Position numbers and translations under genes: made by a program. Positions 19,395-27,724 of a DNA stretch of 64,000 nucleotides are shown in pieces (positions within the stretch are counted from its first letter, which is position 1; the number at the start of each line of letters is the position of its first letter). Location of the stretch: contig CAIQNN010000010.1 in the NCBI GenBank assembly GCA_903873185.1, positions 36,546 to 100,545 of the forward strand. Reading direction: 5' to 3'. Source of the stretch: an uncultured Actinomycetes bacterium (GTDB taxonomy: Bacteria; Actinomycetota; Actinomycetes; Nanopelagicales; Nanopelagicaceae). The notes beneath the pieces were generated by a model, which was given only the letters and a program-made list of their open reading frames with translations, was not told the origin of the DNA and searched no databases.

Positions 19395-19532
19395 ATGACT
19401 AAGCGCACCTTCCAACCTAATAACCGACGCCGCGCAAAGAAGCATGGCTTCCGCGCACGCATGGCAACCCGCGGTGGACGCGCTGTTCTCGCCGCGCGCC
19501 GCGCAAAAGGTCGCGTTCGTATCTCTGCCTAG
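19395..19532 (+). CDS. rpmH: 50S ribosomal protein L34
   Basis: A 45-residue, strongly basic protein beginning [20 protein letters not shown], the universal L34 signature. AAAGGAG precedes the ATG. It opens the plus-strand operon that leads away from the origin and is followed after three bases by rnpA. Confidence 0.98.
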   Translation: MTKRTFQPNNRRRAKKHGFRARMATRGGRAVLAARRAKGRVRISA

Positions 19533-19535
19533 CTC

Positions 19536-19877
19536 GTGCTTCCTGCAGCGAACCGCCTCCGCACCGGAAGGGATTTCGCTCGCACCACTAAAACTGGTGT
19601 CAGAGCAACCTCTCCATCTTTAGTGCTCTACGTGTTGGCGCGTGCAGATTTACCAACCGGACCCAAGTTTGGCCTAATCGTAAATAAATCTGTCGGTGGT
19701 TCAGTTACCCGTCATCGGATCTCTAGACAACTTCGACACTTAATTTCACCAGAGCTGGCCAGCTTCCCTACATCTTCTCAAATTGTTATCCGAGTTCTTA
19801 AGAACCGCTCACAATATTCCGAAGAGTTAAGTTCGCTCGTAAATCAAGTTCAGAAAAAACTTCAGGTCAGTTCATGA
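19536..19877 (+). CDS. rnpA: Ribonuclease P protein component
   Basis: Protein subunit of RNase P, which matures tRNA 5' ends, 113 residues. Family features are LRTGRDFA near the N-terminus, [10 protein letters not shown], and a diverged basic RNR-type helix [14 protein letters not shown]. It starts at GTG 19536, three bases after rpmH, and overlaps yidD by four bases. Confidence 0.95.
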   Translation: MLPAANRLRTGRDFARTTKTGVRATSPSLVLYVLARADLPTGPKFGLIVNKSVGGSVTRHRISRQLRHLISPELASFPTSSQIVIRVLKNRSQYSEELSSLVNQVQKKLQVSS

Positions 19878-20107
19878 AAAAACTTTTAATAGCACCAATT
19901 AAGTTCTACCAAAAATGGATTTCACCAGGGCTAGCGCCCAGGTGCAAGTACTACCCATCTTGTTCGCAATATGCGGCGGATGCGATTCAAAGTTATGGTC
20001 TAAAAGGTTTACTAATGGCCGGCTGGCGGTTACTTAGGTGTAACCCATGGTCACATGGTGGCGTTGATTATGTACCTCAAAAAAGCGTTATTAAAGGAGC
20101 TATTTAA
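19874..20107 (+). CDS. yidD: Membrane protein insertion efficiency factor YidD
   Basis: A 77-residue protein thought to assist YidC-dependent membrane insertion. [20 protein letters not shown] matches the family hallmark, with a Cys in place and a following [10 protein letters not shown] and [14 protein letters not shown]. The N-terminal amphipathic segment is peripheral-membrane. ATGA overlap with rnpA; its stop abuts yidC. Confidence 0.95.
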   Translation: MKKLLIAPIKFYQKWISPGLAPRCKYYPSCSQYAADAIQSYGLKGLLMAGWRLLRCNPWSHGGVDYVPQKSVIKGAI

Positions 20108-21022
20108 ATGGGAACTATCCTAAACCCCTTATATTTCGCGGTTTCTTGGGTCATGGTGGCCTTCCACACCATCCTCGGCCTCGTCCTAGGTAAGCACTCC
20201 CACGAGAGTGTTAAATGGAGCTTGTCAATCATCGGTCTAGTTGTGCTAATCCGAATTATTTTAATTCCACTCTTTGTAAAGCAGATCAAGAGTCAACGCT
20301 CACTTACCGCCTTGCAGCCACACATGAAAGAGATTCAGAAGAAATATAAGGATGATCGTCAAAAGCAATCTGAAGAGATGATGAAGCTTTACAAAGAGCA
20401 CAAGACAAATCCACTTGCCTCTTGTTTGCCAATTTTGGCCCAAGCCCCAATCTTCTTCTCACTCTTCACTGTGTTAAATGGAATCGCAAAGAATCACCCT
20501 CACGGAGTTCTAAGAGGTGACCTATTGCTTTCAGCCAATGAAGCCCGATTCTTCGGCGCAAAACTTTCCAGCACATTTTTAACTTCAACTAACTTAACTA
20601 CGAAGCTAGTAACAGTTGGCTTGATTCTCTTTATGTCTGCCACCACCTTCACTACCCAACGTCAACTAATGGTGAAGGGCATGCCAAAAATGGATGCCTC
20701 TAACAATATGATGTTGCAACAACAAAAAATTATGCTCTATGTCTTCCCAGTTATTTTTGCCGTCTCTGGTGTGAACTTCCCAGTTGGAGTTTTAATTTAT
20801 TGGTCGACAACAAACCTTTGGACTTTCGGACAGCAGTTTTACGTTATTAAACGAAATCCAACCCCCGGCTCCCCGGCTTACGAAGAACTGCAAGCCAAGC
20901 GAGCTAAGAAGGAAGGGATCGAACTTCCTGCTCCAGAAGTTGGCGATACTCAAGTGATCGATCCAATTGGGCAACGTCAACAACCTAAGAAGACCGCCGG
21001 AAAAAAGAAGAAGCGCCGCTAA
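20108..21022 (+). CDS. yidC: Membrane protein insertase YidC
   Basis: Insertase of the YidC/Oxa1 family, 304 residues, of the short Gram-positive type without the large periplasmic domain. The insertase core starts at LNPLYFAVSW; a cytoplasmic coiled hairpin with LQPHMKEIQKKYKDDRQKQ and the segment NPLASCLPILAQAPIFFSLF follow. The C-terminal tail is highly basic (KTAGKKKKRR), which helps ribosome contact. AAAGGAG precedes the ATG. Confidence 0.97.
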   Translation: MGTILNPLYFAVSWVMVAFHTILGLVLGKHSHESVKWSLSIIGLVVLIRIILIPLFVKQIKSQRSLTALQPHMKEIQKKYKDDRQKQSEEMMKLYKEHKTNPLASCLPILAQAPIFFSLFTVLNGIAKNHPHGVLRGDLLLSANEARFFGAKLSSTFLTSTNLTTKLVTVGLILFMSATTFTTQRQLMVKGMPKMDASNNMMLQQQKIMLYVFPVIFAVSGVNFPVGVLIYWSTTNLWTFGQQFYVIKRNPTPGSPAYEELQAKRAKKEGIELPAPEVGDTQVIDPIGQRQQPKKTAGKKKKRR

Positions 21023-21100
21023 CCTAACTTTAAAAACGCATAAAAGGTATAAAAACTACTAAATGCTATTAAAACCGACAGATCGGTAGATGGAGGAGTG

Positions 21101-21634
21101 ATGAGCGAGAACGAAACAACCACGACAGCAGTTGAGGAGCTTGAGCCGGCAAAGGGCGAGGGTGGCAAGAAGAGCCTTATCTCTCGGTTGGAAGAAGAGG
21201 GCGATGTTGCCGCTGATTACCTCGAAGCGCTATTAGATATCGTGGATTTAGATGGCGATATTGATATCGATGTCGAGAATGATCGCGCCTCACTGGCAAT
21301 CGCCGGCGGAAAACTAAGCCACCTAGTTGGCGAACGTGGCGAGGTCCTTGATGCGCTACAAGAATTGACCCGCCTAGCTGTCCAGACCTCACTGGGTGAG
21401 CGCTCTCGACTAATGCTCGATATTGATAATTTCCGCAGCGCTAAAAAAGAGGAGCTGGCTAAATTGGCTCACGAGGTAGCCGATGAGGTTAAATCCACTG
21501 GCCAATCGGTCAAACTCCGCCCAATGAATGCCTTTGAACGCAAAGTTGTCCACGACACCATTCAGGAGATCGGGCTCACCAGTGAATCTGAAGGGGAAGA
21601 CCCCAACCGCTGCGTGGTAGTACTTCCTGCCTAA
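21101..21634 (+). CDS. khpB: KhpB/Jag RNA-binding protein (KH and R3H domains)
   Basis: RNA-binding partner of KhpA, about 177 residues: acidic N-terminus, KH-like region IVDLDGDIDIDVEND and GKLSHLVGERGEVLDALQ, then an R3H domain with MNAFERKVVHDTI. It lacks a long Jag-N domain, as usual in actinobacteria. I chose ATG 21101 because GGAGG lies four bases before it; a GTG at 21098 is possible. Standard position between yidC and rsmG. Confidence 0.93.
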   Translation: MSENETTTTAVEELEPAKGEGGKKSLISRLEEEGDVAADYLEALLDIVDLDGDIDIDVENDRASLAIAGGKLSHLVGERGEVLDALQELTRLAVQTSLGERSRLMLDIDNFRSAKKEELAKLAHEVADEVKSTGQSVKLRPMNAFERKVVHDTIQEIGLTSESEGEDPNRCVVVLPA

Positions 21635-21640
21635 CCTCCA

Positions 21641-22246
21641 ATGAGTGAAGTTTCACGTGAAACCTTAATCTCTAACTTCTTTCCGGAGCGCGCCGATGAA
21701 ATCAGCCGCTATGCCGAATTACTTGCGACGGTTGGTATCGAACGAGGCTTAATTGGTCCAAAAGAGGGTGATCGCATTTGGGATCGCCATATCGCCAACT
21801 CAATTCCAGTAGCTACCTTGATCCCAGAAGGCGCTTCTGTGATTGATATTGGCTCTGGCGCTGGACTTCCAGGGATAGTTTTAGCTCTTCATCGCCCCGA
21901 TATCAAAGTAACCCTCCTGGAACCCCTGCAACGACGGGTTGATTTTCTGCAAGAGGTGGTTGCTGAACTAGATCTTCCAATTTCTATAATTCGAGGTCGC
22001 GCCGAGAGCGTAAAAGGTAACTTCGATATTGTTACCGCCCGAGCTGTAGCTCCGCTGGCAAAGCTTTTACCGTGGGCTTGGCATTTAGTCTCACTAGAAG
22101 GTGCCCTTTTGGCGATAAAGGGCGAATCTGCCGCTGTTGAGCTCGCGGAAACTAAATTGAAGAAAGGGCGGGTTGGGGTAGTTCGTGAAATCCAACTCAA
22201 CCCATTGCCCCTCGCTCGGGTAATTGAGGTCCGCCGGAGTGGTTAA
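21641..22246 (+). CDS. rsmG: 16S rRNA (guanine-N7) methyltransferase RsmG
   Basis: Methylates G527 of 16S rRNA using SAM, 201 residues. The SAM-binding motif VIDIGSGAGLPGI (around 66-78) and the motif VTARAVAPL are typical. The first codons (VSRET) are formed by a perfect parS core at 21650-21663, so the N-terminal sequence doubles as a ParB-binding site. It lies seven bases after khpB and nine before parA. Confidence 0.96.
   Translation: MSEVSRETLISNFFPERADEISRYAELLATVGIERGLIGPKEGDRIWDRHIANSIPVATLIPEGASVIDIGSGAGLPGIVLALHRPDIKVTLLEPLQRRVDFLQEVVAELDLPISIIRGRAESVKGNFDIVTARAVAPLAKLLPWAWHLVSLEGALLAIKGESAAVELAETKLKKGRVGVVREIQLNPLPLARVIEVRRSG
21650..21663. promoter_or_regulatory. parS: parS centromere site (perfect core)
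   Basis: GTTTCACGTGAAAC, a perfect palindrome identical to the inner 14 bases of the parS consensus. It is embedded in codons 3-8 of rsmG, a few kilobases from oriC and next to parAB. Confidence 0.93.
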
Positions 22247-22254
22247 CTTAGCCC

Positions 22255-23166
22255 GTGGCTGATTCACGTGAAACATTTAACCCCGCTATTGCGGCAGAGC
22301 GACCGGTAATCGGGATCCGCAGGTTAAAAGAGGGAATGCCAACCCCGATTAAAACTCGAATTTTCACGATCGCAAATCAAAAAGGCGGGGTCGGAAAGAC
22401 AACTTCAGCGGTAAATATCGCTGCCGCGCTGGCAATGGGTGGGCTGCGGGTCTTAGTTATTGATTTAGATCCACAAGGAAATGCGTGCACCGCCTTAGGA
22501 ATTGATCGAAATAACGATGCCGGCATGTGTGACGTTTTAGTCCAAGAACGAGATATTGCCGATGTTGTTAAACGAGTCGCTGGCTTCCCGCATTTAGAGT
22601 GCGCTCCAGCAGATCGAGCCCTGGCAGAAGCTGAAATAAACATGGTCGGACTAGTGGCGAGAGAATCTCGACTCAAACTGGCACTCACAAAATTTCTAGC
22701 GCTGCGCGAAAGTGAAAATGAGCGAATCGATTATGTGCTTATCGATTGCCCGCCAAGTTTGGGACTCTTAACGGTAAATGCGCTAACTGTTGCCGAAGAG
22801 GTCTTAGTTCCAATTCAGTGCGAGTACTACTCCTTAGAAGGTCTCTCGCAATTGATGGCGACAGTTTCTCAAATTCAACAAATATTAAACCCCACCTTAA
22901 AAATAACAACGGTGATTTTAACGATGTTCGATTCCAGAACTCGGTTAGCAAATGATGTTGCCAATACGGTGCGTCAATATTTCCCAACCGAATTAATTGA
23001 TACCCCAATCCCACGCGCAGTTCGAGTCTCTGAGGCGCCATCATTTAATCAAACCGTTATGACTTATGACGCCTCTTCTGTTGGCGCTATCGCATACATG
23101 ACGGTTGCCAGAGAGATAGCTCGGCGTGGAAATCCAACATTAACGAGTGAGGTAAATAGCGCATGA
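22255..23166 (+). CDS. parA: Chromosome partitioning ATPase ParA
   Basis: Deviant Walker-type ATPase that moves ParB-bound origins, 303 residues. After a roughly 35-residue N-terminal extension comes KGGVGKTT (deviant Walker A), then VIDLDPQGNA and DCPPSLGLLT. The start is the GTG at 22255; the codons after it contain a near-perfect parS at 22260-22275 and encode DSRETF. The parB ATG overlaps its stop. Confidence 0.97.
   Translation: MADSRETFNPAIAAERPVIGIRRLKEGMPTPIKTRIFTIANQKGGVGKTTSAVNIAAALAMGGLRVLVIDLDPQGNACTALGIDRNNDAGMCDVLVQERDIADVVKRVAGFPHLECAPADRALAEAEINMVGLVARESRLKLALTKFLALRESENERIDYVLIDCPPSLGLLTVNALTVAEEVLVPIQCEYYSLEGLSQLMATVSQIQQILNPTLKITTVILTMFDSRTRLANDVANTVRQYFPTELIDTPIPRAVRVSEAPSFNQTVMTYDASSVGAIAYMTVAREIARRGNPTLTSEVNSA
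22260..22275. promoter_or_regulatory. parS: parS site with one mismatch
   Basis: TGATTCACGTGAAACA differs at one base from the consensus TGTTTCACGTGAAACA. It lies in codons 2-7 of parA, 610 bases from the perfect site in rsmG. Confidence 0.85.
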
Positions 23167-24026
23167 ACTCCCGCAAAGGTGGCCTCGGCCGCGGTTTAGA
23201 TTCACTAATCCCAACAGCTATTACTTCGAACACTGGCGAAACTATCGCTAATCGAAATGAAGTAGATATCAATGCCATCATCCCGAATCAAAAACAACCA
23301 CGTTATGTTTTTGATAGCGAAGAATTGAACGATCTAGCAGCCTCTATAAAAGAGGTTGGAATTCTGCAGCCGCCAGTTGTAAGAGATATTGGTAATGGCA
23401 AGTATGAATTAATTATGGGAGAGCGCAGATTACGTGCTTCGAAAATTGCTGGACTTACAACAATCCCGGTAATCATTCGACAAACTGCTGACAATGAATT
23501 GTTGCGCGAGGCGCTATTAGAAAATATTCACCGCAGCCAACTAAACCCACTTGAAGAGGGCGCAGCTTATAAAAATCTATTGGAAGATTTTGGCTACACC
23601 CATGATGAGCTTGCAAATAAAGTTGGAAAATCGCGTTCAGCAATAACTAACACCTTACGGCTGTTAAATCTACCTGCCGCGGTTCAACGCCGAGTGGCTG
23701 CTGGTGTTCTCTCGGCTGGCCATGCTCGGGCGCTTCTAACTCTCACCGATGAGACCGAGATTGAAAAGTTAGCCAACCGAATCGTGGCAGAAGGACTTAG
23801 CGTTCGAGCTGTTGAAGAGATAGTTTCAAATTTTAAACCCGAGACTAAAAGCGCAAAATTTCGACCAGGAAAAATCATTAGCCCACGCCTTAAAGAGATC
23901 GGCGGTCTGCTATCTGATCAACTGGATACTCGAGTTCAAATCGAGTTAGGACAGAAAAAAGGCAAGATTGTTATTGAATTTGCCACACTTGAAGATTTAG
24001 AGCGGATTACTAAGTTAATTAATTAA
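23163..24026 (+). CDS. parB: Chromosome partitioning protein ParB
   Basis: CTP-dependent DNA clamp loaded at parS, 287 residues. N-terminal GLGRGLDSLIP contacts ParA; the CTPase motifs are GERRLRAS and ENIHRSQLNP; the helix-turn-helix DELANKVGKSRSAITNTLRLL recognises parS. A C-terminal dimerisation domain ends at ERITKLIN. It is coupled to parA by an ATGA overlap, and its end overlaps the convergent aminotransferase gene by eight bases. Confidence 0.97.
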   Translation: MNSRKGGLGRGLDSLIPTAITSNTGETIANRNEVDINAIIPNQKQPRYVFDSEELNDLAASIKEVGILQPPVVRDIGNGKYELIMGERRLRASKIAGLTTIPVIIRQTADNELLREALLENIHRSQLNPLEEGAAYKNLLEDFGYTHDELANKVGKSRSAITNTLRLLNLPAAVQRRVAAGVLSAGHARALLTLTDETEIEKLANRIVAEGLSVRAVEEIVSNFKPETKSAKFRPGKIISPRLKEIGGLLSDQLDTRVQIELGQKKGKIVIEFATLEDLERITKLIN

Positions 24027-25272
24027 TCCCCCGTCGGGACATTTCTTGTTTCACTACGCCACCTAGCGCCTTAATTCCTTCTCTAATGCGCTCTGGTGTG
24101 GGGTAGCAATATGAAAGTCGCATCGACCAGCTGCCAAAACCATCAGCAAAGAATGCAGTACCAGGAACGTAGGCAACTTTTGCCACAATAGCTTTAGGCA
24201 TCATCGCCTTGGTATCGATTTCTGGCGGCAACGTTACCCAGACATAAAACCCACCCTCAGGTTTTGTCCAAGTGGCGTTGGAAGGAAAGTGTTCGGTAAG
24301 CGATTCCAACATTGCATCGCGGCGAACTCGGTATAAATCACAGAACGAGGCGATCTGATCGCGCCATGGTTGGTCTGAAAGGTAAGAGGAAATCGAGAGC
24401 TGTGCAAAATTTGATGGGCAGAGGATTGAAGATTCGCTTGCGATAACTAACTTCTCTTTAAGCGCCTGTGGAACTAACGCCCAACCAACTCGAAATCCCG
24501 GTGCGATCGTTTTTGAAAACGAGCCTAAATAAACAACATTTTCGGAATCTTCCGCCCGCATCGCATTTGGTGATGGTTTTTCAAATCCCAAAAGGCCGTA
24601 AGGATTATCTTCAATTACAAAAATCTTTTCAGTTCGGCAAATTTCCAAAATTTCGGTTCGGCGATCAGCGGGAAGTAGGACGCCAGCTGGATTTTGATAG
24701 TTAGGAATTAAATAGAGAAACTTAATTTTTCGACCAGCGGCACGTGTGGTCTTGATCGCTTGGCGCAGCGCTTCAGGAATCAAACCATCGTTATCCATAC
24801 CAACATGAACTACTTGAGCTTCATACTGATGGAAAGTTCCAAGTGCCCCGACATAGGAGGGAGCTTCTGCCAAGACCACATCGCCTGGATCAAGAAAGAT
24901 TCGAGAGATTAGATCCAAGGCTTGTTGTGAACCGGTTGTAACAATTACATCATCTGGGTGAGCCTTAATTCCTTCGAGCGCCATTACATCGCAAATCTGC
25001 TCTCGAAGTTTTGGATGTCCTTGACCGCTCCCATATTGCAGGGCTTCTTGGCCATTCTCTCTAATAAGTTTCTCCACAACAGAGGCCATCATCTCCATCG
25101 GCAACGCCGAAAGATTTGGCATGCCACCAGCTAACGAGACAATCTCAGGGCGAGAGGCAACGGCAAAAAGTGAGCGAATTTCGCTGGGTTGCATGTGGGC
25201 AGCACGGCTGGCAAAACGCTCCGTTAAATTTTCCGGATCGCCAGTATGTAATCGAGTTATTTCGCTGCTCAT
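24019..25272 (-). CDS. PLP-dependent aminotransferase, class I/II (2-aminoadipate/MocR-like group)
   Basis: Fold-type I aminotransferase of about 417 residues without a DNA-binding N-terminus. LAGGMPNLSALP, YGSGQGHPKLREQI, VTTGSQQALDLI, YLIPNYQNPAGVLL and the PLP lysine in YLGSFSKTIAPGFRVGW place it in the LysN/aromatic-aminotransferase group; substrate unknown. I chose ATG 25272 (MSSEITRLHTG) because the longer reading would run into the upstream gene. Homologues lie near parB in some actinobacteria, but no functional link is evident. Confidence 0.85.
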   Translation of the reverse strand: MSSEITRLHTGDPENLTERFASRAAHMQPSEIRSLFAVASRPEIVSLAGGMPNLSALPMEMMASVVEKLIRENGQEALQYGSGQGHPKLREQICDVMALEGIKAHPDDVIVTTGSQQALDLISRIFLDPGDVVLAEAPSYVGALGTFHQYEAQVVHVGMDNDGLIPEALRQAIKTTRAAGRKIKFLYLIPNYQNPAGVLLPADRRTEILEICRTEKIFVIEDNPYGLLGFEKPSPNAMRAEDSENVVYLGSFSKTIAPGFRVGWALVPQALKEKLVIASESSILCPSNFAQLSISSYLSDQPWRDQIASFCDLYRVRRDAMLESLTEHFPSNATWTKPEGGFYVWVTLPPEIDTKAMMPKAIVAKVAYVPGTAFFADGFGSWSMRLSYCYPTPERIREGIKALGGVVKQEMSRRGIN

Positions 25273-25312
25273 CAGGGGATTCTTCCATAACTTAGATCGT
25301 GCTTGAAACGGA

Positions 25313-26416
25313 TTATTGACGCAGGCCCGCTTTGCGAAGATCTGATAGGCGCAATGTTCCAGTTTTTGCATCGTTTTCCGCCGAAAGATAGAGGCGCTGA
25401 ACTGCAACTACCAAGGATTCAACGATCGTTTCGCGAAATATTGGATCTGACAGGCGTGAAACATCCCCTGGATTGCTGATGTATCCCAAATCAATCCGCA
25501 CCGTAGGCGCCATTGTTAAACGAAGTAAGTCCCAAGTTTTTGCATGCGTCCGACAGTTGAGTAAATCTGTTCTGGAACAGATCTCACGCTGGGCTAAAGT
25601 GGCAAAACGCTCGCCCACAACAGAATGGACCCCATGTAGGTCGCTGCCGTAGTAATAACCGGTGACCCCATGAGCTTTTTCGTTCTTATAGGTGTCTAAC
25701 CGGAGAGAGATCATAAGATCGGCGCCAGTCGAATTTGCCAACGCAATTCGCTCGCCTTCAGTCGGGGTGGCGTCAACGCTGTGGGTTAGAAAGACGGTGA
25801 CTCCAAGGGCAATTAATCGACCTTCTAGTCGTTGTGCAACATCAAAAATCATTTCGGAATTGAAAGTGTCTGAACCTGGATCTAAAACAATTATCTTATT
25901 TGCCAACGCTGGGCCTCGAGCTGAGCGTTGAGCTAAATCACGGAGTTGGCTAGGCGCTCCCCCAGTTACAGTTTTAATTAAACGCATGAGCGCGATAACG
26001 GTCGCGGGGCCACAACTACCATCACTCTTTACCCCGACAGAGGTTTGGAATTCTTTTACTGCCCCTTCGGTCAAACTCCCAAAGATTCCATCAACTCGAC
26101 CGGCATTAAAACCCATCTCCACCAGCCTGGCTTGCAGCGTGGCAACATCGTCGCCTCGCATCAAATTACCTGGCGTGAAAGAAAGTACTCGGTCACCTAA
26201 TTTCCAACGAGCTTCTTCTAGTGCTCGCTGAGTAACTTGGTTGACGATCCCATTGACGATTAAGCCACGATCTTGCTGAAAGGCCTTGACCGCCCTCTCC
26301 ACCACTTCAGTAAATTCCTCAGAAGTAGTGGAAAGTAAACCAATTCGAACTAGCGTGCCAGTTATCGAAAGAACAAGGTCACCGTGATCACCACGTGCAA
26401 GATCAACGGCTGACAT
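25313..26416 (-). CDS. cwlM: CwlM-like protein: two peptidoglycan-binding domains plus degenerate amidase domain
   Basis: 367 residues: two PG_binding_1 repeats (about 5-70 and 83-148), then an Amidase_3 fold (about 174-345). The zinc ligands are damaged: the motif normally DPGHGG reads DPGSDT (Ser182), the second His is Arg239 in SLRLD, and the catalytic Glu is Asp309 in RIDLGYISN; only Glu188 remains. There is no signal peptide. This matches the position (next to trxA and parB) and character of mycobacterial CwlM, a cytoplasmic regulator of MurA. A regulatory, non-hydrolytic role is therefore inferred. Confidence 0.85.
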   Translation of the reverse strand: MSAVDLARGDHGDLVLSITGTLVRIGLLSTTSEEFTEVVERAVKAFQQDRGLIVNGIVNQVTQRALEEARWKLGDRVLSFTPGNLMRGDDVATLQARLVEMGFNAGRVDGIFGSLTEGAVKEFQTSVGVKSDGSCGPATVIALMRLIKTVTGGAPSQLRDLAQRSARGPALANKIIVLDPGSDTFNSEMIFDVAQRLEGRLIALGVTVFLTHSVDATPTEGERIALANSTGADLMISLRLDTYKNEKAHGVTGYYYGSDLHGVHSVVGERFATLAQREICSRTDLLNCRTHAKTWDLLRLTMAPTVRIDLGYISNPGDVSRLSDPIFRETIVESLVVAVQRLYLSAENDAKTGTLRLSDLRKAGLRQ

Positions 26417-26420
26417 TTAT

Positions 26421-26744
26421 TTAGAGGTACGCGGCTAGTTCTTTAAGCAGTGCTGGCTTTGGCTTTGCGCCAACAATGCTCTTTACAACTTCACCATTTA
26501 CATAAACATTCAAGGTTGGGATCGAAGTGATTCCATACTTAATAGCGATGGCGGACTCTTCGTCGGTATTTAATTTTACGATCGTGATCTTCTCGCTATT
26601 TTCGGCGGCAATCTCATCGAGGATTGGACCTACGGCGCGGCATGGGCCACACCACTCTGCCCAAAAATCAACCAAGACTGGCTTTGAACTCTTGAGAACT
26701 ACCTCATTAAAAGTAGCTGCTGTTACTGGCTGTGCTGCACTCAT
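26421..26744 (-). CDS. trxA: Thioredoxin
   Basis: General disulfide reductant, 107 residues, cytoplasmic. The active site is WAEWCGPCRAVGP and the cis-Pro loop is SIPTLNVY. It lies 50 bases after trxB and four before cwlM, so substrate and reductase are probably co-transcribed. Confidence 0.97.
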   Translation of the reverse strand: MSAAQPVTAATFNEVVLKSSKPVLVDFWAEWCGPCRAVGPILDEIAAENSEKITIVKLNTDEESAIAIKYGITSIPTLNVYVNGEVVKSIVGAKPKPALLKELAAYL

Positions 26745-26794
26745 TTTCTCTCCATCGTTTCTCGATCAGGGGTAAATCTTAGTTTTAATACTGC

Positions 26795-27724
26795 TCAATG
26801 ACCTGCTAGAAAACGCTCTGCATCTAGGGCGGCGGCGCAACCAGAGCCTGCTGCGGTGATTGCTTGGCGGTAACTGTGATCAACTAGATCACCACAAGCG
26901 AAAACGCCAGTAATTGAGGTGTTGGTAGTTCGGCCTTCAACTTCAACATAGCCGTCTGAATTTAGGTCAAGCTGACCAACTACAAGCTCACTTCGGGGAA
27001 CATGGCCAATTGCGACAAATAGGCCAGTGAAATCGCGCACGGATTCTTCGCCAGTGACGGTGTTCTTCAATTTCAAGCCGGAAACTTTGCTCTCACCTAA
27101 CACGTCGATGACTTCGGTATTCCAAAGCAGTTCGATCTTAGGATTTGATGCTGCGCGCTCAGCCATAATCTTTGAGGCGCGAAGTGAATCGCGGCGATGG
27201 ATTAGTACAACCTTGCTGGCAAATCTAGTCAAGAAGTTGGCCTCTTCAACGGCAGAGTCACCGCCACCAACTACGGCAATTACTTGATCACGGAAGAAGA
27301 AACCATCGCAAGTCGCACACCAAGAAACTCCATGGCCTGAAAGGCGCTTCTCATTCTCAAGCCCAATCTCTTTATAGGCCGAGCCAGTAGCCAAAATAAC
27401 GGCGCGAGCTTTTAAAGTGTTGCCAGAGCCATCAGTTAAAGTTTTTATCTCACCGGCTAGTGACATTTCAACAATGTCGTCGGTGATTAGTTTGGCGCCA
27501 AATTTAGCGGCTTGGGCACGAAGGGAATCCATTAGGTCAGGACCCATAACGCCTTCGGGAAATCCGGGGAAATTTTCAACCTCTGTGGTGTTCATTAGCG
27601 CACCACCAGCGGTGACCGACCCTTCATAGAGGATGGGTGAGAGTTGCGCTCTGGCGGCATAAATAGCTGCGGTGTAGCCAGCTGGGCCGGAGCCAACGAT
27701 CACTAGCTCGTGAATCTCACTCAT
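26795..27724 (-). CDS. trxB: Thioredoxin reductase
   Basis: NADPH-dependent FAD enzyme that reduces thioredoxin, 309 residues. The FAD-binding motif GSGPAGYTAAIYAARA is N-terminal, the redox pair is in CATCDG, NADPH binding in GGGDSAVEEA, and the C-terminal FAD motif in GVFACGDL. The ATG overlaps the murJ stop (ATGA), so the sigM/anti-sigma pair that separates these genes in mycobacteria is absent here. Confidence 0.97.
   Translation of the reverse strand: MSEIHELVIVGSGPAGYTAAIYAARAQLSPILYEGSVTAGGALMNTTEVENFPGFPEGVMGPDLMDSLRAQAAKFGAKLITDDIVEMSLAGEIKTLTDGSGNTLKARAVILATGSAYKEIGLENEKRLSGHGVSWCATCDGFFFRDQVIAVVGGGDSAVEEANFLTRFASKVVLIHRRDSLRASKIMAERAASNPKIELLWNTEVIDVLGESKVSGLKLKNTVTGEESVRDFTGLFVAIGHVPRSELVVGQLDLNSDGYVEVEGRTTNTSITGVFACGDLVDHSYRQAITAAGSGCAAALDAERFLAGH

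Noticed and set aside
25273..25407. 45-residue N-terminal extension of the aminotransferase
   Set aside because: It would overlap the cwlM-like gene by 95 bases and does not resemble aminotransferase N-termini.
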